DNA of 18,613 bases from Pseudomonadota bacterium (GCA_023445955.1 JAEXJH010000220.1:1-18613), one strand, 5' to 3'. Numbered from the stretch's first letter, positions 8,884 to 15,748 are shown. Translations and numbers: made by a program. Notes: generated by a model not told the origin, from the letters alone.

Positions 8884-8945
8884 TGTTATGTGCCCCTCGA
8901 GGAGCCGTTGGTCTTCCTAGAAAAACTGGGTCGTCCTTCAGCGCC

Positions 8946-9533
8946 TCATGCCGACAGCTTCAGGCGCAGGAAGTCGGCCACCTGGTCGCCAACCATGGTC
9001 AATTGGGTGACCGCCGACGCGTCGTCGCAGGCGCCGTCCTCGCCGAAGCGAGAGACCTGGCTGTTGATCGCCGCCGCCATCGGCGTGGGCCAACCGCGCA
9101 GGGCGTGGACGATGGAGCGCAGGGTGGCGATGGTGCTGCCCGTCGCCTGCCAGCCATAGGCGGTGACGACCAGGCCGACCGGAATGCCGCTGAGATAGAC
9201 GCGCCCGTCGCGAGCGGTTTCCTCCAAGAGATCCAGGGCGTTCTTGATCGCGCCCGAGATGCTGCCGTGATAGCCCGGCGAGGCGATGATCACGCCGTCG
9301 GCCCGACGTATGGCCTCGACGAAGTCCAGCTCCCGCGGCGTGCGCGAGGCGGCCTTGGGCAGGTACATCGGCAGCTCGCCCAGGAATTCGCCGCCGAACA
9401 TCCGGGTCTCGACGCCGCGCGCCTCGACCGCCTTCAGCGCGATGGCCAAGGCTCGCTCGGTGGACGAGCTGGTTCCGGCCACGCCGCCTAGACCGACGAC
9501 GAACGGCCGACCGCTATTGGACTGGGAAGGCAT
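8946..9533 (-). CDS. NAD(P)H-dependent FMN reductase (SsuE/MsuE-like flavodoxin fold)
   Basis: A 195-residue protein of the NADPH-dependent FMN reductase family. GLGGVAGTSSSTERAL near residues 14-30 is the phosphate-binding loop for FMN, and ASPGYHGSISGAIKNALDLLEE near residues 85-106 is the family's second flavin-contact motif (S-P-x-Y-x-G-x-x-x-x-x-K-N-A-L-D). Such enzymes supply free reduced FMN to two-component monooxygenases such as SsuD and MsuD. The gene starts 21 bases after the monooxygenase stop, with GGGGAG in front of the ATG, which fits a partner role in sulfoquinovose desulfonation. It is followed by a 101-base gap before the receptor gene. It has no visible membrane segment or signal peptide and should be cytoplasmic. 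Confidence 0.88.
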   Translation of the reverse strand: MPSQSNSGRPFVVGLGGVAGTSSSTERALAIALKAVEARGVETRMFGGEFLGELPMYLPKAASRTPRELDFVEAIRRADGVIIASPGYHGSISGAIKNALDLLEETARDGRVYLSGIPVGLVVTAYGWQATGSTIATLRSIVHALRGWPTPMAAAINSQVSRFGEDGACDDASAVTQLTMVGDQVADFLRLKLSA

Positions 9534-9554
9534 GGCGGCTGCTCTCCCCTCGCC

Positions 9555-10619
9555 CTAGACCAGCGGCCCGTGGTCGATGTGCGGCAGCACGTGACGGGCG
9601 AACAGATCCGCCTCGGCCGCGTGCGGATAGCCTGACAGGATGAAGGCCTCGATGCCCATGTCGCGGTAGTCGTTCAGCTTGGCCAGAACCTGGTCCGGGT
9701 CGCCGACGATCGCCGCGCCGCAGCCCGAGCGGGCGCGGCCAACGCCGGTCCAGAGGTTGGCCTCCGCATAGCCGTCGTCCTTGGCGCTCTCGCGCAGAGC
9801 GGCTTGAGCGGCGACCCCGGCCGAGGCCGAGTCCAGCGACTTGGCGCGGATGGCCGCGCCCTGCTCGGCGTCCAGCTTGCTCAGCAGCCGGTCGGCGGCC
9901 GTGCGGGCCTCGCTCTCGGTGTCGCGGACCACGACGTGGGCGCGATAGCCGTAGCGCAGGGTGCGGCCGTACTTGGCCGCGCGGGCGGTCATGTCGGCCA
10001 TGATCTCGGCGACAACTTCCTTGCGGTCGGGCCACATCAGGAAGACGTCGCAGCCCTTGGCGGCGGCCTCGCGGGCGTCCTCCGACAGGCCGCCGAAATA
10101 GAGCAGCGGCGCCTTGCCCGAGACCGTGGTGATGCGCGGCGGGTCCAGCTTCAGGTTCCAGAACTCGCCCTGATGGTCGAGGCTTTCGCCGTTCAGCATG
10201 GTCTTGAGAATGCTCATCGCCTCGACGGTGCGGGCGTAGCGCGGTGCCGAGGCCAGCTTCTCGCCCGGCATGTCCGAGGAGATGATGTTGACGGTCAGGC
10301 GGCCGCCCAGCATCCGGTCGATGGTGGCGATCTGGCGGGCCAGTTGCGGCGGCCACATCTCGCCGATGCGCGTGGCCATCAGCAGGCGCATGCGCTTGAG
10401 CAGCGGCGCGACGCCGGCGGCGAAAGCGGTCGTGTCGACGCCCAGCTCGTAGCCCGACGGCAGCAGGATGTTGTCGAAGCCGCCGCTCTCGGCCTGCAGG
10501 ACGATGTCGCGGCAGTGCTCCCAGCTGGACTTCAGCTTGGGGTCGGGAACGCCCAGGAATTCGTAGTCGTCATCGCACAGCGCGGAGAACCAGCTGATCT
10601 CACAGGGCTTGTTGGTCAC
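9555..10619 (-). CDS. smoC: SsuD-like FMNH2-dependent monooxygenase, probable sulfoquinovose monooxygenase (SmoC type)
   Basis: A 354-residue bacterial-luciferase-type (LLM) monooxygenase. It follows E. coli SsuD closely: LLYFGG, R-x-HVVVRDT and NLWTGVGRARSGCGAAIVGD, then FILSGYPH. The catalytic residues known in SsuD, Arg226, His228 and Arg297, fall at the same numbers here. It ends about 25 residues earlier than SsuD. Such enzymes use FMNH2 and O2 to cleave C-S bonds, giving an aldehyde and sulfite; on sulfoquinovose the products are 6-oxo-glucose and sulfite. The start is GTG, and GTGA overlaps the TGA of the aldo/keto reductase, so translation is coupled. An FMN reductase follows. A simple alkanesulfonate oxygenase is the main alternative, but the sulfoquinovosidase and the sugar-aldehyde-type reductase in the same operon favour sulfoquinovose. 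Confidence 0.87.
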   Translation of the reverse strand: MTNKPCEISWFSALCDDDYEFLGVPDPKLKSSWEHCRDIVLQAESGGFDNILLPSGYELGVDTTAFAAGVAPLLKRMRLLMATRIGEMWPPQLARQIATIDRMLGGRLTVNIISSDMPGEKLASAPRYARTVEAMSILKTMLNGESLDHQGEFWNLKLDPPRITTVSGKAPLLYFGGLSEDAREAAAKGCDVFLMWPDRKEVVAEIMADMTARAAKYGRTLRYGYRAHVVVRDTESEARTAADRLLSKLDAEQGAAIRAKSLDSASAGVAAQAALRESAKDDGYAEANLWTGVGRARSGCGAAIVGDPDQVLAKLNDYRDMGIEAFILSGYPHAAEADLFARHVLPHIDHGPLV

Positions 10620-11524
10620 GGCAGATTAGCTCCCATGGAAGCGACGAGGACGCGGTACCAGTCGGCGCGGGTCCAGCGCGGCTTGTAGGCGTCAGGGATT
10701 TCGGCGATGCGGGCCACGGTCTGCGAGCCCACGATCGGGATGGGCTGGGCCGGATGGGCCATGATCCAGCTGTAGGCCGCCGCGGTGCGCGAAACGCCAG
10801 CGGTCTCGGCCACCTCGTCCAGGACGGCGGCGACGGCGCGGCTGCGCTCATCCTGCGGGTCGGCGATACGGCCGCCGCCCAGCGGGGACCAGGCCAGCAC
10901 GGCCATGTCGCGACCCATGGCCTGGTCCAGCACGCCGTCGAACAGCGGGCCATAGGCCAGCGGCGAGAACTCCGGCTGGTGCGAGACGATCGGCAGCGAC
11001 AGATGCGCGGCCAGGGCCTCGACCTGCGCGGGCGTGTAGTTGGAGACGCCGACCGCACCGATCTTGCCGGCCTTGTGCGCAGCCTCCAGCGCGTGAGCGA
11101 TCTTGGCCGGATGGGTCAGCATGTCGGGGCGATGGATCTGCCACAGCGCCACGTGATCCACGCCCAGGCGGGTCAGAGACGCATCGATGGCGCTCTCCAG
11201 ATAGGCCGGGCTGGAGTCGTAGGGCACGCCCGGGATGATGCCGCCCTTGGTGGCGATCACCATGCGCTGGGCCAGAGACGGCGTGGCGGCCAGCACCTGC
11301 CCCAGCAACGCCTCGGACGCACCGAATGCCTCGCCATTGTCGGGGCCGTAGATGTCGGCCGTGTCGAACAGGGTGACGCCGGCGTCCAGGGCCGCTTCGA
11401 CCAGGCCTTGCGCCGCGGCGACGTCTGCTCCCCGGAAACGCCACATGCCCCAGGCCACCGAGGAAATCTCGGGACCATCGGCGTGGAGGCGGCGCGTCGG
11501 CGGGGGCGTGTCGAGATATGTCAT
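10616..11524 (-). CDS. smoB: Aldo/keto reductase, probable 6-oxo-glucose reductase (SmoB type)
   Basis: A 302-residue (from the chosen start) TIM-barrel oxidoreductase similar to E. coli YdhF. The catalytic tetrad is visible: Asp54 and Tyr59 in FDTADIYG, Lys93 in VIATKGG and His131 in WQIHRPD. VGVSNYTPAQ and the cofactor segment PIVGSQTVARIAEI complete the family pattern, which uses NAD(P)H. In the sulfo-SMO pathway this enzyme reduces 6-oxo-glucose to glucose. It is the first gene of the operon. Three in-frame starts are possible: GTG 11542, ATG 11533 and ATG 11524. None has a clear ribosome site. ATG 11524 was chosen because the predicted promoter would place the transcript start within about two bases of it, giving a leaderless message; the other two would then lie upstream of the RNA. 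Confidence 0.87.
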   Translation of the reverse strand: MTYLDTPPPTRRLHADGPEISSVAWGMWRFRGADVAAAQGLVEAALDAGVTLFDTADIYGPDNGEAFGASEALLGQVLAATPSLAQRMVIATKGGIIPGVPYDSSPAYLESAIDASLTRLGVDHVALWQIHRPDMLTHPAKIAHALEAAHKAGKIGAVGVSNYTPAQVEALAAHLSLPIVSHQPEFSPLAYGPLFDGVLDQAMGRDMAVLAWSPLGGGRIADPQDERSRAVAAVLDEVAETAGVSRTAAAYSWIMAHPAQPIPIVGSQTVARIAEIPDAYKPRWTRADWYRVLVASMGANLP

Positions 11525-11535
11525 CGTTGTCATAT
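11516..11535. promoter_or_regulatory. LacI-type operator over the aldo/keto reductase promoter
   Basis: ATATGTCATCGTTGTCATAT is a 20-base imperfect palindrome with a central CG, pairing at 8 of 10 positions, the usual form of a LacI-family operator. It covers part of the predicted -10 box, the transcript start and the first codons of the reductase. Its minus-strand core TGACAACGATGACA matches the site at 11701-11714 in 11 of 14 bases. Binding here would block the whole catabolic operon. Confidence 0.55.
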
Positions 11536-11559
11536 TACGCACGTTTGAATGTCTGGCAA
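11532..11559 (-). promoter_or_regulatory. Predicted promoter of the sulfosugar operon
   Basis: On the minus strand TTGCCA (11559-11554) and TAATAT (11537-11532) are separated by 16 bases. The start point would fall near 11525-11526, beside the ATG at 11524, and overlap the palindrome at 11516-11535. The match is by eye. Confidence 0.45.
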
Positions 11560-11700
11560 CGGTGGTTTTTCAGTGACCTCCGCGCGCAAGGCGGCGAACC
11601 CGCAACCAAGAATTCCAGTCAACACTCTGAAATACGGCCATTATTTTCACATATCGGCACATTTCGGAATTCCGGGCAGACTTGCTCATGTCCGCGAATA

Positions 11701-11714
11701 TGATAACGGTGTCA
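11701..11714. promoter_or_regulatory. LacI-type operator upstream of the yeiH-like gene
   Basis: TGATAACGGTGTCA has a central CG and dyad symmetry at 5 of 7 positions. It shares the core TGAyAACGrTGwCA with the site at the operon promoter 180 bases away. It sits 54 bases before the exporter start, in the only AT-richer part of this divergent 225-243-base region, so one regulator could control both directions or loop between the sites. Confidence 0.5.
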
Positions 11715-11767
11715 GAACAAGACCGTGGACGCTAAAGCGGCTAGTCAGCTCGGTTTCGGGGAGAATG

Positions 11768-12751
11768 ATGGTTCGGATCACGACTTACGCGCCGGGATTG
11801 GCGGTCGCCGGCCTGGCGACCCTGGCCGCGGCCTATGTGTCCGACCATTACGGCGCGCCGCTGACCCTGATGTGCCTGCTGTTTGGCCTGTCGATGAACT
11901 TCCTCAGCGTCGATTCGCGGCTCGAGCCCGGCCTGACCATCGCGTCGCGCACCTTGCTGCGCTGGGGCATCGTGCTGGTCGCCGCTCGCGTCACCTTCGG
12001 ACAGATCGCCCAGTTGGGCCCGCAGGCCCTGGTCTCGATTGTCGTCATCGTCGCCCTGACCCTGGGCTGCGGCGTGGTCGCCGCGCGGCGGATGGGCTTC
12101 TCGCCGGCCTTCGGCGCCCTGTGCGGGGGAGCTGTGGCGATCTGCGGCGCCTCGGCGGCCATGGCCTTCGCCAGCCTGCTGGGCGAAAAGCGTATCCAGC
12201 AGGCCCAGTTGACCCTGGTGCTGGTCGGCATCTCGGCCTGTAGCGCGACAGCCATGGCGCTCTACCCCGCCCTCGCCCACCATCTGCACCTCAGCGACCT
12301 GCAGGCCGGCTTCATGCTGGGGGCCTCGATCCACGACGTCGCCCAGGCCCTGGGCGCCGGATACAGCTTCTCGCCCGCCGCCGGTGAGACCGCCGCCATC
12401 GTCAAGCTGACCCGCGTGGCGCTGCTGGCGCCGGCCATGGCCGTGGTCGCTCTGTTCATTCCCAAGGATGCGGATGCGAAGATCTCGACGCCCATCCTGC
12501 CCTGGTTCGTGATCGGCTTCTTCGGGGTGGCGGCGATCAACTCCATCGGCCTGATCCCCCACGCCGCCGCCGACGCCGCCGGCAAGGGCGCCACGGCGCT
12601 GCTGGCTTGCGCGGTGACCGCCACCGGCGTGCGCTCGAACATGCAGTCCCTGACCCAGAACGGCTGGCGGCCGCTGCTGGCGATCCTGGCGGCGTCGTTG
12701 GTGGCGCTAGCGCTGAGCGCGTCCGCCGCGGCCTTCGTGATCCACGCCTAG
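11768..12751 (+). CDS. YeiH-family putative sulfate/sulfite exporter (UPF0324, PSE family)
   Basis: A 327-residue integral membrane protein with about nine or ten hydrophobic segments. FGALCGGAVAICGASAAMAF near residues 108-127 and MLGASIHDVAQALGAGYSF near 180-198 are the conserved signatures of the YeiH / conserved hypothetical 698 family, classed as putative sulfate exporters. The second of two adjacent ATG codons was chosen because GGGGAG (11758-11763) stands 4 bases before it. The frame stays open 73 codons further upstream, but that part is low-complexity leader without family features. In this locus the likely job is to remove sulfite or sulfate produced when the monooxygenase breaks the C-S bond; transport by this family is poorly tested. 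It ends tail to tail with the LacI gene, their stop codons sharing two bases of CTAG. Confidence 0.87.
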   Translation: MVRITTYAPGLAVAGLATLAAAYVSDHYGAPLTLMCLLFGLSMNFLSVDSRLEPGLTIASRTLLRWGIVLVAARVTFGQIAQLGPQALVSIVVIVALTLGCGVVAARRMGFSPAFGALCGGAVAICGASAAMAFASLLGEKRIQQAQLTLVLVGISACSATAMALYPALAHHLHLSDLQAGFMLGASIHDVAQALGAGYSFSPAAGETAAIVKLTRVALLAPAMAVVALFIPKDADAKISTPILPWFVIGFFGVAAINSIGLIPHAAADAAGKGATALLACAVTATGVRSNMQSLTQNGWRPLLAILAASLVALALSASAAAFVIHA

Positions 12752-13761
12752 CCGGCAGGAGCCTTGCTGGGCGGAGCGGTCGAGCCGCGCAGCACAAGCT
12801 CGTGCGCCAGACGCCGATTGACCGGCCCCTCGACGCCTTCGAACAGCAGGCTCGCGGCCGCATGGGCCAGTTGCCGGGTCGGCTGGCGCACCGTGGTCAG
12901 GGGCGGCCATAGCTGGCTGGCCAGGGCGGTGTCGTCGAAACCGGCCACCGACAGCTCACCCGGTAAGGCGATGCCGCGGCGGTGGGCCACGGTCAGTACG
13001 CCGGCGGCCATGTCGTCATTGCTGGCGAAGATCGCCGTCGGCGGGATCGGCAGGTCCAGCATGGCGTCCGCCGCCGCCTCGCCCGAGGCGAAGTCGAAGA
13101 AGCCCTGACGCACATAGCGCGGCTCGTAAGGCAGCCCCGCCCGGTCGAGCGCCCGGCGATAGCCGAAGAGGCGCAGGTCGCTGGCCGTATGGTTCACGTG
13201 GCCGATGATGAAGCCGATCCGCTTGTGGCCCAGCGAGATCAGATGGCTGGTCATGTCGTCGGCGGCCTGGACGTCGTCCATCGACACCGAGGGGCTGCGG
13301 CCGTGGTCCGTGCCCGGCGAGATCCGCACATAGGGCACGCCGCGACGGTCCAGCTCCTCCAGCGCCGCCACGTTGTCGGTGACCGGCGAGGACAGGATCA
13401 CCCCGTCGACCTGGGTCTGGTCGATCAGCCCGCCGATCTCCGCCGCCAAGGTCGACGAGGCCGCGTCGCTGGGCTGGGCCAGCAGACGCACACCCTCCTC
13501 GATGCAGCGCTCCCAGATGCCGGTCTGGATCTGGTGGATGTAGTGGGGGCTGTGGTTGTCGTAGATCAGCGCGATCTGGTGACTGCGCTTGCCGGCCAGC
13601 ATCCGCGCCGCGGCGCTGGGCTGGAAGCTCAGCGCCTCGATCGCCGCCTCGACGCGCTGACGAACCTCGTCGGAGACATACTTCTCGCGATTGAGGACGC
13701 GCGACACGGTCTTGGTCGAGACACCCGCGCGGGCCGAAACGTCCTTGATCGTCGCACGCAT
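12748..13761 (-). CDS. LacI-family transcriptional regulator, probable repressor of the sulfosugar genes
   Basis: A 337-residue protein with the N-terminal LacI helix-turn-helix and hinge (TIKDVSARAGVSTKTVSRVLN, split here as residues 4-24, then SFQPSAAARMLAGKRSHQIAL) and a periplasmic-binding-protein-like sugar domain. VDGVILSSPV, LGHKRIGFIIGH, PTAIFASNDDMAAGVL and VAGFDDTALASQLWPPLTTVRQP are typical effector-domain segments. LacI proteins usually repress sugar genes until the sugar or a product binds. The gene directly follows the exporter in opposite orientation, and two LacI-like operators lie in the divergent promoter region, so it is the best candidate to control the pathway, with sulfoquinovose or sulfoquinovosyl glycerol as possible inducer. 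It lies 64 bases after the TetR gene on the same strand, so some read-through from there is possible. Confidence 0.92.
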   Translation of the reverse strand: MRATIKDVSARAGVSTKTVSRVLNREKYVSDEVRQRVEAAIEALSFQPSAAARMLAGKRSHQIALIYDNHSPHYIHQIQTGIWERCIEEGVRLLAQPSDAASSTLAAEIGGLIDQTQVDGVILSSPVTDNVAALEELDRRGVPYVRISPGTDHGRSPSVSMDDVQAADDMTSHLISLGHKRIGFIIGHVNHTASDLRLFGYRRALDRAGLPYEPRYVRQGFFDFASGEAAADAMLDLPIPPTAIFASNDDMAAGVLTVAHRRGIALPGELSVAGFDDTALASQLWPPLTTVRQPTRQLAHAAASLLFEGVEGPVNRRLAHELVLRGSTAPPSKAPAG

Positions 13762-13825
13762 AGTCGGGATTCGCCTCGCGGTAAGGCAGTATTGCTATCG
13801 GCTGCGGCGCCGACCTTCAATGTTT

Positions 13826-14470
13826 TCAGTCGCCAGGCGCGATGGCGCGCCCTTCGCGAAGGAAGCCGAAGACCAGCCGCAGGATCGCCGCCTCGAACTC
13901 GGCCGCGCCCAGGAGCGGAGAGCCTTGCAGCGTCGCTTGTCGCAAGGTCTCGAACACGGCGTGGGTCAGGACGAAAAGCTCACTCTCGCTGAGCGGAGGA
14001 TGGCCAGGACCGGCAGCCTCCGCCCAGATGGCGTGAATGGCCAGGGCGACCGTGTTGGCCGGCGCCGGCAGCCCCTGGGCGGCGACCACGCGCAGTAGCG
14101 CTTGGATCAGCCGCCGTTCCGGCATCCGATGCACGTTGAAAGCCTGGTGCAAGGCGTTGACGATGCGGCCGATCCTGGCCTCGGCGCTCTCCCCGCTCCC
14201 CTCGACCAGCACGGCCCGGACGCGGCGCTCCACCGCCTCGCGCTGCCGCTCGATCAAGGCCAGGACGATCGCCTCCCGGTTCGGGAAGTACTGGTAGATC
14301 GTGCCGACCGAGAAGCCCGCCTTGCGCGCCAGGTAGTTGGTGGTCAGGCGCTCGCTGCCCTCCTCCGCCAGAATCTGAGCGGTGGCCTCCAGGATGGTCT
14401 CGATCGTTCGCTTCGCCCGGGCTTGGGACGGCGATTTGCGAGCTAAATCAGGCGTCTGGCCTTCCGACAT
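13826..14470 (-). CDS. TetR/AcrR-family transcriptional regulator
   Basis: A 214-residue repressor-type protein. The N-terminal three-helix DNA-binding domain is clear: TIETILEATAQILAEEG, then LTTNYLARKAGFSVGTIYQYFPNREAIVLAL at about residues 42-72, with the signature GTIYQYF. The C-terminal ligand domain is variable, as usual. The ATG at 14470 was chosen because GGAGG stands 8 bases before it and the product has normal family size; the frame is open much further upstream but that part antisense-overlaps the hydrolase gene. It is transcribed away from the alpha/beta hydrolase across a 93-base gap. The two TetR-type palindromes before the downstream receptor gene make that promoter a likely target. 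The ligand is unknown. Confidence 0.92.
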   Translation of the reverse strand: MSEGQTPDLARKSPSQARAKRTIETILEATAQILAEEGSERLTTNYLARKAGFSVGTIYQYFPNREAIVLALIERQREAVERRVRAVLVEGSGESAEARIGRIVNALHQAFNVHRMPERRLIQALLRVVAAQGLPAPANTVALAIHAIWAEAAGPGHPPLSESELFVLTHAVFETLRQATLQGSPLLGAAEFEAAILRLVFGFLREGRAIAPGD

Positions 14471-14509
14471 GGCGAGCGCCTCCGACGCCTTGAAAGCGAG
14501 TCCGAAAAC

Positions 14510-14522
14510 TGAGCGATGCTCA
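14510..14522. promoter_or_regulatory. Inverted repeat in the TetR/hydrolase divergent promoter region
   Basis: TGAGC (14510-14514) and GCTCA (14518-14522) form a perfect 5-base dyad with a 3-base centre in the 93-base gap between the divergent genes. It could be an operator shared by both. Its half-site differs from the TGACTA sites upstream of the receptor, so binding by the same TetR protein is uncertain. Confidence 0.3.
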
Positions 14523-14563
14523 ACATACTGCATCCCGAGCCACGGGTAAGCAGGGTCGAGTTC

Positions 14564-15640
14564 ATGAGCAAAGCGCCAACCACCGCCAGCCGCCGCCACA
14601 TCGGCGTGGCCCTGGCCGCCTTCGCCGCAACGGCCGCGGCCGTCGTCGCCGGGCCCTTGCTGGCCAAGACGCGCTATGTCGATCCGTATCATGAGAAGGT
14701 CGCGGCCGCCGGCTATGTCCGCAAGACGGCCCAGGTCGGCGACGTCACGCTGAGCTATGCCGAGGGGCCCGACAACGGCCCGCCGCTGGTGCTGCTGCAC
14801 GCTCAGCTGCTGGACTGGTTCAGCTACAGCCGGGTGCTGCCGGAACTGGCCAAGTCGTACCATGTCTACGACATCGACTATCCCGGCCACGGCGAGACGA
14901 AGACGCCACCCGACTATCCGATGACCGCCAACCGGATCGGCGCGGACCTCAGCGCCTTCATCGCCAAGGAGATCGGCCAACCGGTCTATGTGACGGGCAA
15001 CTCGTCAGGCGGCTTGCTGACCCTGTGGCTGGCGGCCAACCGGCCCGAGCAGGTCCGCAAGGCGCTGCTGGAGGACCCGCCCCTGTTCGCGGCGGAGTAT
15101 CCCCGCATCAAGCAGACCGTCGCCTACCGGGCGTTCGCGACCAGCGCCTCGGCGACCAAGGACCATCCGGACGACTTCCTGCTGTACTGGATCGACGGCA
15201 ACGCCGCCTTCTTCCGCAAGCACGTCGGCCCAGGCGCGGCCTTCATCCTCACCCAAGGCGTCAAGGCCGCCCGGCGCGCCAACCCAGGCCAGCCGGTAGA
15301 AATCGGCCTGGTGAAGAACGACACGGTGCGGATGATGCTGCGAGGCCTGGATCAGTACGATCCCCGCTTCGGCGCGGCCTTCTACGACGGGACCTGGAAC
15401 CAGGGCTTCGACCATGCCGAAGCGTTGGCGAAGGTCCAGTGCCCGGTCCTGCTGATGCACGCCAAGTACGAGATCCTGCCCGACGGCGTCCTGAACGGCG
15501 CCCTGGACCAGGCCGACGCCGATCGCGCCATGAGCCTGCTCAAGCACGGCCAGTACCTGAAGGTCGACGCCACCCACGTGGTCAATCTCGATAAGCCGGA
15601 CGCGTTCATCGCCGCGGTGCAGGACTTCCTGCGGGATTGA
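14564..15640 (+). CDS. Exported or membrane-anchored alpha/beta hydrolase
   Basis: A 358-residue alpha/beta hydrolase-fold protein. The leader has TASRRHIGVALAAFAATAAA, a twin-arginine followed by a hydrophobic run, which suggests Tat export or an N-terminal anchor. The nucleophile is Ser147 in TGNSSGG, and His338 in DATHVV is the probable base. The usual acid position after strand 7 (LLMHAKYEILPDG) lacks a clear G-x-x-D motif; instead Asp171 in LLEDPP, 24 residues after the serine, lies where zearalenone lactonase-type enzymes place their acid. Likely activity is on an ester or lactone, with substrate unknown. ATG 14564 was chosen because it begins the leader; another in-frame ATG lies 16 codons upstream. 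The neighbours (TetR, TonB receptor, glutathione S-transferase) suggest uptake and breakdown of a hydrophobic compound. Confidence 0.82.
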   Translation: MSKAPTTASRRHIGVALAAFAATAAAVVAGPLLAKTRYVDPYHEKVAAAGYVRKTAQVGDVTLSYAEGPDNGPPLVLLHAQLLDWFSYSRVLPELAKSYHVYDIDYPGHGETKTPPDYPMTANRIGADLSAFIAKEIGQPVYVTGNSSGGLLTLWLAANRPEQVRKALLEDPPLFAAEYPRIKQTVAYRAFATSASATKDHPDDFLLYWIDGNAAFFRKHVGPGAAFILTQGVKAARRANPGQPVEIGLVKNDTVRMMLRGLDQYDPRFGAAFYDGTWNQGFDHAEALAKVQCPVLLMHAKYEILPDGVLNGALDQADADRAMSLLKHGQYLKVDATHVVNLDKPDAFIAAVQDFLRD

Positions 15641-15661
15641 GCGTCGAAAAACGCGGAAAGG

Positions 15662-15675
15662 TGACTATTTAGTCA
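15662..15675. promoter_or_regulatory. TetR-type operator 1 upstream of the second TonB receptor
   Basis: TGACTATTTAGTCA has perfect 6-base arms (TGACTA/TAGTCA) around TT. It lies just upstream of the predicted -35 box. Its reverse partner at 15720-15733 differs by one base when read on the other strand, so both probably bind one protein, most simply the TetR regulator encoded 1.2 kb away. Confidence 0.6.
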
Positions 15676-15681
15676 AAACAT

Positions 15682-15708
15682 TTGCAGCCGACCCAGCTCA
15701 GCGATAAG
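15682..15708 (+). promoter_or_regulatory. Predicted promoter of the second TonB receptor gene
   Basis: TTGCAGC (15682-15688) and GCGATAAG (15701-15708) are 12 bases apart. They resemble the Caulobacter housekeeping form TTGaCgS, 10-14 bases, GCtANAWC. The pair is flanked by the two TetR-type palindromes, which supports it. Confidence 0.45.
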
Positions 15709-15718
15709 GTGACCTCAA

Positions 15719-15734
15719 GTGACCAAATAGTCAC
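15719..15734. promoter_or_regulatory. TetR-type operator 2 upstream of the second TonB receptor
   Basis: GTGACCAAATAGTCAC has perfect GTGAC/GTCAC outer arms. It lies just past the predicted transcript start and before the ribosome site GGGAGGG (15738-15744). An extra GTGACC half-site at 15709-15714 stands exactly 10 bases away, one DNA turn. Confidence 0.6.
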
Positions 15735-15748
15735 ATTGGGAGGGAAAC

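Noticed and set aside
9555..11524. The monooxygenase and reductases as an ordinary alkanesulfonate (ssu) operon
   Set aside because: No ssuABC-type transporter is present, and a sulfoquinovosidase, a YdhF-like sugar-aldehyde-type reductase and glycerol genes share the operon, which fits sulfoquinovose better.
11549..11767. An upstream extension of the YeiH-type protein by 73 residues
   Set aside because: It would cover the operator and promoter region and lacks family sequence; GGGGAG stands correctly before the ATG at 11768.
13762..13825. The stem TCGGC/GCCGA between the TetR and LacI genes as a terminator
   Set aside because: The stem has only five pairs and no T run follows on the minus strand.
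14471..14980. An upstream extension of the TetR protein by 170 residues
   Set aside because: The added part overlaps the hydrolase gene on the opposite strand, has no domain, and a good ribosome site precedes the internal ATG at 14470.
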